From: Megalobrama amblycephala
Taxonomy: Eukaryota > Chordata > Actinopteri > Cypriniformes > Xenocyprididae
NCBI RefSeq assembly: GCF_018812025.1
Contig: NC_063057.1
Location: 14,842,963 to 14,906,962, forward strand
DNA length: 64,000 bases
Direction: 5' to 3'
In this document: piece by piece, positions 49,920-62,551 of the stretch
Numbering within the stretch: the first letter of the stretch is position 1
How the letters are laid out: every line of letters begins with the position of its first letter
The notes under the pieces: generated by a model
Databases searched by the model: none
What the model was told of the DNA's origin: nothing
The model's input: the letters and a program-made list of their open reading frames with translations, nothing else
Program-made: the position numbers and the translations under genes

Positions 49920-51684
49920 ATAATAATAATTACTGTAGAACTAATTAAACTGAAACACTTTCACTCGCTACGAACACATACCGAGAGACATTTCACAATG
50001 ATACTCATTCACAAACAGACCGATGACTGGCAGGCTTAAAAGATTTTAACAGGCTTTTGAGATACACGGAAAATATGACAGCTTGCATACTGATTTCTTC
50101 CCATTTCTGTAATCTGTCTGCAAAAAAGCATGTTTTTCCTGACACACCCCTTCGTTTCATCCCTCTCTTCCCCATCAGCTCCAGTCAGGCCAGTTGAACT
50201 GGGATTAAGAGACTTCTGTAGTCATAAATGACCAAAGAGGTGCGAGATCACCCCGTCGTTCGCAAACAAAACTGTCAACTCGCTGTTAAAGAACTAACAG
50301 AGAAGATAGAAAGAAGAGGGGAGGACGAGAGCGAGAAAGCCAGGGAGAGAGTGGGAGCGAGTGGCAGAATGGCAGGCGTTTCTCTCTGCCTGCTTTAGTG
50401 TGGCATGCATCTTAAAACACGGTCACACCTGTCACTTCCAATCTATCTAATCCACTGCATACTTCAAACCGCAGCTCGCGTCTTTCTCCAGAGATGTCTA
50501 GAAAACAATTCGAATAGAAGGTGATATGGCGTCGGAGGAAACTGTATTCCTTCGCTTTTTAAAGTCTTCGGCCGTGACACTAAGTCTCGGACAGATGAAG
50601 CATCGTTCTTAAAGAGCTAATGGCTTATGTGTTGCTTTCTTTCCCCCATCTTTAAATGGGTAACAGGTCTAGATATTCAGGTTAATACCCCTGTTTTGTC
50701 CTTCGTCTCGTTGTGTGTGCGTTCGATTTTACGCCGCATATGAATAAGTGTGCAAAGCCTGTGCTTGTGAGTATATGTATTTATATGCATTTCTGATGTG
50801 CCGTTCTGCGCGGTGTGGGCGGTTCTGCTTTTAGTTGTGCAGATGTCAATTCTTCGTGGAAAGGCTGAAACTGCGCCTCTTTCCACGTCCCTCTCTTCAT
50901 CCTTGAACCACGGCAGCATGGCGACAGAATTAAACAACTTTTGTCCTCTTAAGCTCATGTGTGACAGGAGCACATTTAAACGCACTTCAACTCCTGCCAA
51001 AAAAGCAAAATGCCTTCTTTTCCCCCTCTAGTTTTTTCCTCTAGTCTTCTCCCTTCAGCACAGATGCCAGCATTCCTCCAAATGCCACCTCTTTTCTCCC
51101 TTCTTTTTTTAAATGTTTGTCCTTCCTGTACTCCGAAGGATTCCAACCTGTTTCCCTGAGCGTTTCTCTCATTTGTTCACTCTTCCTAAATAAAGCACAC
51201 TTCCATATGCTAACTTAAATCCATTTATATTACAGGCACAGGTAGCGTCTAGCTAATGAGTCTAACTCAGTACGTGGCAGTGTGATTCCCTGGCTTGCGT
51301 TCACCACGCGCTAGGAAACTAACCTCTATGCTTGCTATCAGTTAAACTGTCAAGAGTCCCGCTGCTGAAACACACACGCTCGAGTTGGACATCTCTCCTC
51401 TCATGCGGTGCTGACGCCTCGTCTGTTGTCTTAAGCCCGTGTTGCTGATCTCTACCGTGTGTGCGCAATCCGCTCACCTCTAAACCTGGCTCAACCAAGC
51501 TATTGTCAGCCCTGATCCTGCCGTGAACACACACACACACACGCGGATGAAGACGCTTCACACAGTTTCAAAGACCTTACATTGTCTCATCCCTGTTGAA
51601 ATTAATAAAACAATATAAAAATATATAACATTAAATTAGCCTTTAATGATGTTTTGGAATTTTTACAAAAGCTATATATATATA

Positions 51685-52086
51685 AACCACAAAACCAGTC
51701 ATAAGTTGCATGGGTATATTTGTAGCAATAGCCAACAATACATTGTATTGGTCAAAATTATTGATTTTTCTTTCATGCCAAAAATCATTAGGATTTTAAC
51801 TAAAGATCATGTTCCATGAAGATATTTTGTAAATTTCCTACCGTAAATATATCAAAAATTAATTTTGTAAGTTGCTAAGGACTTCTTTTGGACCACTTTA
51901 AAGGCGATTTTCTCAATATTTAGATTTTTTGCACCCTCAGATTCCAGCTTTTCAAATAGTTGTATCTCAGCCAAATATTGTCCTATCCATACATCAATGG
52001 AAAGCTTATTTATTCAGCTTTCATATGATGTATAAATCTCAATTTCAAATAATTGACCCTTATGAATGGTTTTGTGGTCCAGGGTT
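51685..52086. mobile_element. dispersed element with CCACAAAACCAGTCATAAG ends
   Basis: Left end AACCACAAAACCAGTCATAA and right end TTATGAATGGTTTTGTGGTC are inverted copies. Internal landmarks CAATAGCCAACAATACATTG, GATCATGTTCCATGAAGATA and CATACATCAATGGAAAGCTT match a repeat I remember as very common in cyprinids. The outermost CCCTGGA bases are present only on the right (GTCCAGGGTT). Confidence 0.75.
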
Positions 52087-53224
52087 GTATATATAAAGTT
52101 AGAAGTATGACAACAAATTAAATTAGCTTTTAAAGATGTTTTGGAAAACTGAAAAAAAGATTAAATTGATTTAATATCTATATAGAAAGTGTTAATTTTT
52201 ACAAAAGCAATTTTTAAGAACAAGTACAAAAGTCCAGGCTGATGGGTATTTTGTTGTTTTTGACATTGAAAGGCTGAATTTGACGCAAATCTTAACATGG
52301 AACACATAGGAACAAGTCTTCTCTTAATGCCTCTCCTTATTAACTGGACAAAAGGGAGAGTAATTAACACCTCGCTATTATCACCTGCGTGTAAAGCTCT
52401 TTCCACCTTTCGGTTTCAAAGCCTTCTACTTCCCGCCTGTAAAAAAAAAAAAAAAAAAACCTGGCAGGAGTTTACAGACCGCCATGGACGCGCACCACCA
52501 CACCAACTTCTATTGTAGCAGGTTCCGTGCGCTGCAGCCCCGCTGACCCCATCGTCACGAACGCGTGTCTCTCTCTCTCCCTCTCAGGATGAAGAGGTCA
52601 GCAGAGTCTGAAGTGCGTGTGCGCCGCTGCCATGTTAATTTACAATGACAAGATAAAGCGGTAATCTTCCGCTGCGCGCTACCCAGGGACTCGCCGAGTC
52701 GATTTACACTTCCCTATCACTTTATACAATTGCCGTGACAAAGCCCCTCCGAGTCCCCACTCGTGTAAATCTCTCTCTCACTCAACACTTCTGCCAGTCA
52801 GCGCGGATCGGCTCAGGGAAACTTAATGTCTCACACATGCCAGCCTGCTTTCCCCAAAATCCGCCCGTGCTTGAGACGGATACGCTTTATTAATCCACAT
52901 CAAATACAGTGCGCCTGCTTTTTCATGCCACGTCTGTCATGTCAGCGCGAGAGACAGAGACAGCAGTCTAGTCTTTCAGATAACACAACAATTACAACTA
53001 CTGCACTGCAGCTGATACATAATTATTCACATTACGATTAATAAGAAAAACAATCAATTGTATACAATAAACATTTGTTTGCTTTCATCTGGAACTTTAC
53101 TATTTGAATGACTAAACTGACACATTGCAGAGCCTGAATCCAAACATACTACACTACCAAAAAAAAGAGTACATTTTTAGTTAGTCAACAGGGGAGTACC
53201 CTCTTTGTGCCTCATATACCCCTT

Positions 53225-53429
53225 AAACTCTTAAAAATAAAGGTTCTTTATTGGCATCTGGTTTCATGATGAGCCTTTGACATCCATGGAACCTTTCCAA
53301 TGGACAAAGTGTCCTTTATAGGTTTCTTCAGATTATTAAAATAATCTTCACAGAACTCTATACTAAAAGGTTTTTTGAGGAATCTTTGGCATCGCTGCAA
53401 CCCCCTCCCACCCCATTTTTAAGAGTGTA
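53225..53429. mobile_element. short element with ACTCTTAAAAATAAAGG ends
   Basis: Left AACTCTTAAAAATAAAGGTT and right CCATTTTTAAGAGTGTAA form diverged inverted ends. The interior shows repeated AACCTTT and GGTTCTTTA-like words, typical of a small dispersed cyprinid MITE as remembered. Flanking sequence on both sides (GAGTACATTTTTAG and AAAGTACATATATG) may be an older repeat it landed in. Confidence 0.65.
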
Positions 53430-54129
53430 AATGGGGCATATTATTACTTTAAAGTACATATATGCACTCCCCTTTAAGGATAGAATAGGTACATCATTTT
53501 AAGTGTTGTACCCGCATTAGTAGTAGTTTTACTGCAAGCGACTTTAAAAAAGAGAACTGATAGTCATAAACAAACACACACACACACACCGCTGCCGGTC
53601 GAGTGTGTAAAGTGAGAACGAAGGAAACCCTTGAGTGAGAAAGCTTGAGGACTTTGGTTTATTGTGGGAAACGATTCCAAAGCTGCAGAGTCCAGCGTGC
53701 CCTGTAATCACAGTTAATTGCAGAATTAGCTTACTGTTAAGTTCCTTAAGTACTGATTCATTGTTTTACAGCCAAATTGCTTCTCAAAACCTGTGGCGAC
53801 ACAAGTTTATCGAGAGAGAAAGAGATAGCGGAGTCGGGGGAAAGGTCATTGAGAGATACTACAGCTCAGGTGCGTGTTAACGTGAGGAAATGCGAGGGTT
53901 ACAGGGTCCATCTCACTTATATTTCATCTTGGGCTTTAAACAAACAGCATCTGAATGTCTAAAACAGTCTGTATCCTCCATGACTACACTGACCCATCAT
54001 GAACTCACACTCCACAATGACAGATGAACAGTCAAGCATATGATTCATTTTGGCCACATTCAAAAAGACGACTTGTCTCACTGCCTATGACATCATTGGA
54101 GCGTGACGGGCATTTCCACACCAAAAGTG

Positions 54130-54138
54130 TGAGTGAGT

Positions 54139-54182
<44 letters not shown>
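54130..54182 (+). repeat. (GAGT)n(GA)n microsatellite
   Basis: Three GAGT units lead into about 20 GA units, about 150 bases past the exon 2 donor in intron 2. Confidence 0.95.
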
Positions 54183-54184
<2 letters not shown>

Positions 54185-54330
54185 ATGGGAGGGACTCATC
54201 CTGAGACAAGTTATGTGGGAGGAGTCAATCAAATGCATATTAATCAACTGGGAGGGGCTAATACAGGCTTCATCCAATCGTAGTGTGAAAGGGGTTTGAG
54301 CGTATAGACGCCTCCCGGGGGGTGACTTAC

Positions 54331-54529
54331 CATGTTCGCGTGTAGTGTTGGGGGGCTGTCGAGCAGTCGAGGAGATCGCGGAGACACTTTGCTGCAGTAC
54401 GAACTCAGGGGCAAGTGAATGACAGCATGTCCGTCAACCTCTTCATCCTCCAATCGCTGTCTGCTCGTCGCCATGACTACCTCTCCATCTGTTCCCCCAT
54501 ATGGAGAGGCTGGTCGCTTGGAAGACATC
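54331..54529 (-). CDS. sox5: sox5 coding exon 2 ([11 protein letters not shown] segment)
   Basis: The exon is 199 bases long. Its first base completes Arg13, followed at once by ATG (Met14 at 54528), and it encodes residues 14-79, beginning [12 protein letters not shown] and ending LHANM. The acceptor is CATTTTTCCAG and the donor is GTAAGT directly after the ATG of Met79. This N-terminal region is acidic and serine/proline-rich and presumably disordered, with [13 protein letters not shown] near residues 34-46. Because Met14 sits at the exon start, any alternative leader exon spliced here could start translation at this codon, as known for shorter Sox5 isoforms. The second half, after [10 protein letters not shown], differs from the remembered mammalian sequence, which fits fast divergence of this linker. 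Confidence 0.95.
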
Positions 54530-55349
54530 CTGGAAAAATGAGAAAGGAAAAGTGACTGAGGCATTCAGGAAAGACATGGCAGAGACAGAGACGTGGCTGT
54601 TGTTTAATTGTAAGTGACACATACAGGAGCATTTCACGCACACACACCTGACACACACTACTCGCGTAATGACAGCCATAGCTTTGTCCACATCCATCCC
54701 TCCATCAAAGAAACGTCCCACCTACACTATCACAGAGCCATTTACTGTAGCAGTACCACGCACAATGTGTTTAGCTAGCCTGTTTGATGTAAAGACTCGA
54801 GCGGCCCATTAAAGAAAAGTGCAGACGGCCCAGCGCACATCAAATATCACGTTAGCCAAGAACACAGACAGACAATGGTGTGTGTGTGCGTGAGCGTGTG
54901 TGCCACAGTAGATGTTAATGACAGTGTATATGGTGTTGACAATGCCAGAGAAAATAGGCCTTGATGATGGTCTGTGTTCCTCTGATACCGTCAGGAAGAA
55001 AAAGCATTTATTAAATGAACTCTCTCTCCCACAATGCATGGTGAGGAAAAATGAATATGCTCTCGTAATAAGATTTCATCTGGCTTACGGCATTGCCTAA
55101 GTGCTTTCATAGACGCTTCTCAGCCTTGGGGCTAGTGTTACTATGGCCCTGGGGAATAAGTACCACTCTTTTAAAGGAAAAAGACAGACAAGGATAAAGG
55201 GAGACTGAGAGAAGTACTTTTATTTGGCTTGTACTCTGCAACTAAAAGAATTGGCAAACTAATTTTATTTGACTGCAGTGTCGTAGCAACTTTGATTTCC
55301 TCCATAAGCTTTATAAGCTATGGAAGTTTTAAGTTAGGGAAGCCAATGA

Positions 55350-55690
55350 ACACACATATTGCATAATTGTGATTTTATTTTCTGTAATTCCAACTTTCTT
55401 TTTTACGACGTGTCTTTATATCTCACAATTTCGACTACTGCACACAAGTACGACTTTATATCACAGTTTAATTCTTTGTTTCTCTCACAATTGCAACTAT
55501 GACTCATAATTGACTCATCTCATCATTTCTCTCTCATTACTGTGACTTTATATCTCACAATTGTGACTTTCTCAAAAGTATGAACCTTTTTTTCCTGTAA
55601 CTGCATCTTTATTTTTTTACAATGTGACTTTATATCTTATATATTTTATAAGTGACTTTATAGCTCACTTTTATACCTTAAAATGTTATT
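55350..55690 (+). repeat. degenerate minisatellite, ACTTTATATCTCACAAT-type unit
   Basis: Words such as GACTTTATATCTCACAATTG, CGACTTTATATCACAGTTTA and GTGACTTTATATCTTATAT recur at irregular 20- to 70-base spacing, with CACAATTGCAACTATGACTC and other variants between. It appears to be an old, diverged tandem array of a roughly 20-base unit with AT-rich interruptions. Confidence 0.65.
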
Positions 55691-57284
55691 TCTAATATTA
55701 CACAATTACTCATTTTATTTTATGCTCTGAGGTGGAATCTGAGACTTTCATATGTACAGTACTTGAAGACTTTCATAGGTGCAGTTACTTTTTTCGCTCA
55801 AATATCCTTCACCAACTAGCATCCAAAGTCTCGGTACGGTCCAGTTTTTGCGTGTGCTGAACTGTATGGTATTCTCATAGACCTGGTCTGACTCAGAAGC
55901 CACATCTGGCGAAGCTCCTGAGTGCTGCTAAGGTTTCTCTTTCTCTTATTTAATGCTTATTTGGTTTAGATTAGCTGTAAAGACAAACATCATATAAAGT
56001 TTCTAACCGTCTGGACGGGATAAATAAGACTCACCTCAATCAAACCTACGGCTTGCAGCTATGGAAATGATGAAGACATGCTTAAGACTATAAAGGTGAG
56101 ATTTAACTGATAAACTATGATGCAGAGTCTGACATCAACTGCTCTTTCATAACAAATTCTGTAACACAGGTGGGTTATATGTACGAATGTGAGTATTAGA
56201 GACTATATCTGTGTTAATTTGGCTGTATGAATGTGAACGTGTGTGCGTGGGGTACCGTGGCTGTATGCTGGTTCACACTGGGGCAGTAAAAGCAGTCAGT
56301 GCAGCTGTATAAACTGCATTTGGGCCGTCAGAGCCACACGGCCTGTCTGCCCCTCCACCAGCACTGTTTACTCTACCTCCAGACACTCACACACACTGAG
56401 CCCTTTTGTTTCACTCTGACACACACACCTCTGTGCCGCTCTCTAACACACCAACCCCCAATACACACATCAAGTCCAACAAAGACACACACACGACCCT
56501 CATCTAAACGTAGGCAATCGAGAAACGGCTCTTATTAGAACCAGCAAATTGCTTGTCACATCCAACTCAAACCGAGAACTGTTGTTTTACAAACTGTTTA
56601 GTTAAGGCTTGTGAGACTTAAATTAGCTTAATGAGTAGCTGGAAAGCTAGTAGGTACACATTCAGATCAGAGATTTGTAGTAAAAAAATACTTTACATAA
56701 AAGAGAATATTAAAATATGTAAATAAAATATGGTTTCAGAACCAGAATTTCTCAGAATTTCCCATTCCCAGTGCAATATTTCTTGGACAAATAGGTGAGT
56801 GATATAAAAATAGCTTCGACATTCATTTTACAACTAATTCATAGCCGTTTCCTACTTGTGCACACGTCTCCATCTCTTTTGCGCTCTTCCCTGTCTCATG
56901 CACTCTTCCTTTCGCCTCTCTCTTTCCTACTTCCTTGCCGGCACACAGACAGAAGCTTTTCACAGCTCCTCTTGTGCAATAAAATGTCTATTTTCCTGCG
57001 AGCCTTTGAAGTATAATTACTATACAATTCCGCTCCCCGGGTGAGCAGGTTATAGCCACTATTTCATTTAAAGTTGGCAGACCTGTCATGGTGGAGAGTC
57101 TACATGAAACATTTAAAGCTTGTCGAGATGTTGGGATTAAAAAAGAGAGGGTTTTATTAAGCAGATAAATTGGCAGAAAAGCTGGTCTCCAAGGTCATAA
57201 TTAGCAGCCATTAGCATAATTTCACTCCATCCTTCTGTGGTTCCAATAAAGGCCGGCCTGCCAAACACACAGACCTTGTCCACT

Positions 57285-57311
57285 GACACACACACACACA
57301 CACACACACAC
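57285..57311 (+). repeat. (CA)n microsatellite
   Basis: A pure CA run of about 27 bases in intron 1. Confidence 0.9.
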
Positions 57312-57659
57312 GCTAACACAACACAGACGCACAAAGAACAGTCTCTGAAGCTTCCTTGCAGGCTAGTCATGTCTGCTTAATTTGCATTGTAAACTTTAAC
57401 AGCAGTCTTCGCTCATTATCTGGTGGATTAATAACTTTATTGCCATTCATTTTCACAAGGCTAAGAATTATGTTATTCATAAACAGCAGTGAATATCAAA
57501 GCCGAACATGCTGATACGGATGAGGTGACTAAACACATACAGTAACACAAATGATGTCCGTATAATCTCCAAACACCAGTCTTATTCAGTTCAGGGTGTA
57601 TTATCAAAGAAAATACCACCACTTTTTCATATTTCATGAACTTTAGCATTTGCGCCCAG

Positions 57660-57960
57660 TCCCGTCGCAGATGAACTGCAGATCTACAGGCTAACTTTCA
57701 TGGCTAATCGTTAAAAGCTAATGGCCGCCCCACCGGTGTGCCGCTCGACCCCCTCCCGCCGGCTGCGTACGCTAAGCCCAGATTAAAGGCATACTTCCCC
57801 TATGAGCTTAGACACAGATTGAGCGCTCTTCTAAGTCCCTCTCATATCACATGTACATTTCTCCGCAGACGCTAATCGTCCAAAATACAGGGTCCATTAA
57901 ACAGCGGAGTGGAGCTGCACTTTAAATACTGAATCTAGGAGCTTTACCTAATCACCATCA
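57660..57960. promoter_or_regulatory. candidate conserved non-coding element
   Basis: Repeat-free and GC-balanced, with GGCTAATCGTTAAAAGCTAA then TGGCCGCC, CAGACGCTAATCGTCC and CACTTTAAATACTGAATCTA. The two GCTAATCGT words are a notable repeat of one possible factor site. Confidence 0.3.
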
Positions 57961-60517
57961 GCAGTGGTTAACACTCCAGAAGTGCCTCTAATGACAGGAC
58001 ATAATTTAGAGGCTAAACGTGTCACATACGCACACACTCGGATGTGCGTGGCCCACGGAAAAACTTGTTTGATGATGCTTTGCGGATGTTGCATACACGC
58101 CTACGATAAAAAGCATTCAGATATACAGAGAATAGTTGAAAAAGTCACGATAGACACCTACCGTTTTTATAAAAATGCAAGTAATTATTATTATTTTACC
58201 TAATGCTAACTGTAGCCTGTAGAAAGAAAACGGCAAAAGAATAACATGTGAATATTGTACAATAAATCACTAAACATTAAATAATTATTTTTGAGGACAT
58301 TCCCCAAGGACGTTTTTGTCAAATTTCGCTCAATTGTGGCGGCATTTATATCTTTCAAATAAATCAACACAAACACTGCCATATTTCCAACAAAACTTTT
58401 TTTTTTTTTTTTTTTAGTTTTTAATTTTTAATGTGAGGCATTATACTCAAAAAAAAAACATCATTACACCAGGTGAAGGTAAATTCCTTTGTAATATGAT
58501 TATTTGATTTGAGAGGTCAGCTCTTCTTTGTTATCAGACTGTGGGAATGAAACGAAGTGTGTCCAAAAGTTCAGACAATCAGCCCGTTCAGCACAGATAA
58601 CAACAGCGATGCCTTCGGTAGGAAACTGAGAATACCTCACAATCCACTCAGATGTTAGGAGATGTGCTCATCCCTCTCTTCACTCTTTATCTTCTGCTCC
58701 CAGGACGATAAAGTCGCAGATAGTCCCGTCAGGACGTTCCCCTTTACACAATCAACCGTTTGTGCCTAACTCTTTCTGTTTTGAACAGTCTTTTAAGTAT
58801 ATTACTTTACAGCTATTTATAGCACTCTCAATTTTTCTCTCTGTGGGAATGGAGCGGCCGACAGCAGGGCAGAAGCGAAGAGCGAGTGAAGAGAGAGCGA
58901 CTCCGCTGAAGTAAATTCATCCGTAGTGCAAACTTGTGAGGGCTCTTCATCATTCACGTTGTAATCACTAATCACAGTGTTCGCCACTGCTGTGAGGGCA
59001 CTTGGATTTTCTGCGGGTTAATTTGCCAGAACATCATCTTAAAGAATACATTTCCACTCTTTAATGAGTAAAAAAAGAAGAAAAAAGAAGTGCATATGTA
59101 CTTTTAACAACATCTCAGTAACAGTGAAGTGCTCTCACCTGAACTAACATCAGAAAAAATATGCTAATAGGATCTTGAGTTTGACTTTATTAGAGATTTA
59201 CACATCACAAATCACAAAACGTTTTTCTTTTGTTTACAACGTCTTTAAGATAGCCGATGGCTAGCTAACTGTGCTAACAAAGATTTTTCACCGAAAATTC
59301 ACCCTTAAAGTCACTGAATAATCATTTCACACATGCGTATGTGTCTCTACATACACTCATTATTCACACACGTACTCAGGGAAAACACAAAGCCGCCTCT
59401 GTTTTCCCCTCTGACGCGAGGGCTCCAGGGCCACCCCAATTTCCTGTCCAGCGTCGCCACAAAAGGCAAGAACACAGAGCCTAATGTCACTGTCAGCCAT
59501 TACTGTTTAGGCATGGAGGTGAAGTCACACACACACACACAATCAAAAGTCATATGAGCAAAGCAAAAACAACCCGTTTGCACGCACAAACGCATAATAG
59601 GCAATGGTGAGCGTTTGCCGCTGGGTGGACACAAGGCACCAGTGAGCGCGTCGTGCCCACAGCGCCAAGGCAACTGCTGCATCAACACACATATACAGGG
59701 GGGTTGCCAGTATTTTAGTCATCGCTTCATCTGTCTGCATAGTTTCCTGTCATCTCTTGTCTTTAATTATTTTTTTCTCTGGACTGACTCATGTTTTCAC
59801 TGACATTTTACATATTACACACACAAACTTCTATGAAAACTTTCTCAGCCTCTGCTTGTCTTCTTTTAGTGCGTGAGGGTCTATGAACCCATCAAATGTT
59901 TATCCGTGCGTCGTGATTTGCTCCCAGAAGCCCCGGCTGCTGTGAAAATGCGTGCTGGTATAATTTACTCCATTCATATAGGACCGTACAACCGTAATTG
60001 GGTCTAAAAGATGTATACAACATCCTTCCACCCTCCTTTACCTGCACGTACAGAGCTGTTATTATGCAGCTTGAGGGATCGGATACAAAAGAAAACATTT
60101 AGCTAAGCAGTCCATTGATGTTTATTATCCTTCCCATGATGCAATTGTCTGGGCCCTCACCTCTGACCTGTTGTCTTACGGTTTCTGTGTTATTATCCCC
60201 TCGGTCTTGATAAATAAGACTTTAACCTAAACGGCAAAACTCAGTTCCCCTCTATCTCACAGGATGTCTCGACGGTCAGCTGATCGCACAGGGGAGGTCT
60301 GGGAAGACTTCTGAAGGGGGGAGGAGGAAACACTTCAGCATTCTTCTCTGCTGACCCTCCTTTTTTCACGGAGACACGGTTATCAAGCCGCTGCGAGAGC
60401 TCATAACACGGACTACACAATGGAGCCAGTCTGCAATGAATGACCCAGAGAGAAGATCCAGAACCAACATCAATCAGACAGAACACACACACGCACATGC
60501 ACACACACACACACAGG

Positions 60518-61200
60518 GTTTTCGTGTTTTTTGGGGACATTCCATAGACAATGATTTTTATACAAACTGTATATTCTATCCCCTAACCCTAAAGCTACCG
60601 ACCACAGAAAACTTTCTGCATTTTTAGATTTCCAAAAAACATCACTTTGTATGATTTATAGGCAGTTTTCCTCATGGGGACCAAAAAATGTCCCCACAAG
60701 GACAAGGATTTTGGATATTGCCATCTTTGTGGGGGCATTTTGTCCCCATAATGTAGGTTTTACCTGAACCACACTCACACACATACACAAAACCTAAATT
60801 AGGGACATAACATAAATATAATTGCTATAGATGAACCCACATCTTAACTCTAACATCCTAAAATTAAACTTACAGCATTGTAGGGAAAAAAAAAATAAAT
60901 AAAAATTTACTTAATCATTTTTCCAAATGAGGACATCCTTAAATGTCCCCAACGGGAGTTTTCGTCAGATTTAGCTCTTGTTTGGGGACAAATTTGTATC
61001 CAAACTATAGCTAAGTACATATACACACGTTTGTGTTTCTATCACTATAGAGACTTTCCATTGACTTCTATTATTTTTCTAAGCTAAATATATTTTATGT
61101 CCCAAGAAACCTTTCCAAATTAAGACATTATGTAGTATGTTTTCCTCAAGGGGACTGGCTGGTCCCCACAATAGACAGTTAGTCCCCTTAATATATAGTA
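60518..61200 (+). repeat. GGGGAC/GTCCCC-rich dispersed repeat, two diverged parts
   Basis: The first part (60518-60770) runs from GTTTTTTGGGGACATTCCAT through CCTCATGGGGACCAAAAAAT and ends TAATGTAGGTTTTACCTGAA. A second, more diverged part (about 60920-61200) has GTGTTTCTATCACTATAGAG, TTTCCATTGACTTCTATTAT and CTCAAGGGGACTGGCTGGTC. I recognise the first part from memory as a common fish repeat. Boundaries are approximate. Confidence 0.55.
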
Positions 61201-62455
61201 ATACAGTCTTAACATAGTCCTTCAGCCACAGATATTGATAAACTTTGGCCTTAACACATTATTTACCTTTAAGATATATATTTTTCTCTTACAAAACACA
61301 TTATTTATGATTTTGTAATGAATGACTAGTTCTCTGAATGTCCCCTAAGAAAGGTTTTGTCAGATTTATCCCCGCTTTTATGGTCAATTTTGTCTCTATA
61401 CTAAAGTACATTCACACACTTCTTTAACTAGATACTTTGTGTACTCTACAAAGCAGCTTGCTTGCTATAATACGTGTTAAAGTGACGGAGGTAAAGGCAG
61501 GCTGGTGGTTTAATCTGATTTATCTTCCACATGAAGGAATCAAAAATGGGAGTGCATCAGCCACATGTCACCAGCAAGTTCTCAGTGGTGAACGAACCCT
61601 CAGTATTTTCTGTGTATATTTACCAGGAACAATTGACTGACCCAGAGACGGACAGAGAGAGAGTGAGAGAGTGAGATGTAACACAACCATCCATTAAAGG
61701 AGGGAGACAAATGGAGAAGTGTTAAAGTCCCCTTTCCCCCTCCCTCACTTTTACTCGCTGTCTCTCTCTCTCTCTCTTTGAGGAATGTGACAGTTTGGCC
61801 ATAGAATATCCTCTGTGCTACTCTAATAAAAATAAACTTACCCAAACCACCACACCAAATAATAATAATATTAATAATACATTTAATATAATATATTTAA
61901 GGTACAGCAATATTTCCTAGAATTATATATACAATTATTTATATTACAGATAACTTGCATTTAATAGCTTAAAACACTTAATAATCCTGTATTTTTAGAT
62001 GTCAAATATATAAAATAAACAATACCAAACAGGACATATTCTTAATGAATAACTGTCCATCATCTTACTATTAATATCATATCTTATTACAACTTTTTTT
62101 TTTTTACAAAACCTCTTGCATTTTAAATTGCACTAGTTTTCAAAGGAAAACAATTAAATTTAGGTTCATCTTTTTAATTTAATTAAGTATTCATAAGACG
62201 AAATCAAGCAAATTCTTGGCTGTTCTTGGGTGTCAACATACGAACAACAATTATAAATCACATAACCATAAAATATTATCATTTCCTCCTTTCTGGCATA
62301 ATTTTTTCTCGTATATTTTTTTTCTGCACAAATTGAAAATTAAACCAAAACTTGCAGTGTTTCAGAAACAGTCAGCATCAGAACAGAAGAGACACATGCA
62401 CACACACAGCCACACATACACTCTACACGGACAAACGCAGCGCTTTCGCTCCCGT

Positions 62456-62458
<3 letters not shown>

Positions 62459-62549
<91 letters not shown>
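62459..62549 (+). repeat. (CA)45 microsatellite
   Basis: An uninterrupted CA run of 91 bases, the longest simple repeat in the window, lies in sox5 intron 1. It produces spurious Thr-His and Cys-Val open frames on both strands. Confidence 0.95.

Positions 62550-62551
<2 letters not shown>

Larger units (their letters stand above)
48172..54330 (-). other. sox5 intron 2
   Basis: The intron is 6159 bases, with donor GTAAGT. It contains a GA microsatellite at 54130-54182, a short element at 53225-53429, an element with CCACAAAACCAGTCATAAG ends at 51685-52086, a CAT repeat at 49898-49919 and a 20-base A run near 52441. The remainder is unique-looking sequence without a recognisable gene. Confidence 0.9.

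Noticed and set aside
60579..60593. Telomere-like CCCTAACCCTAAA
   Set aside because: Only two units, inside a common dispersed repeat; not an interstitial telomere.
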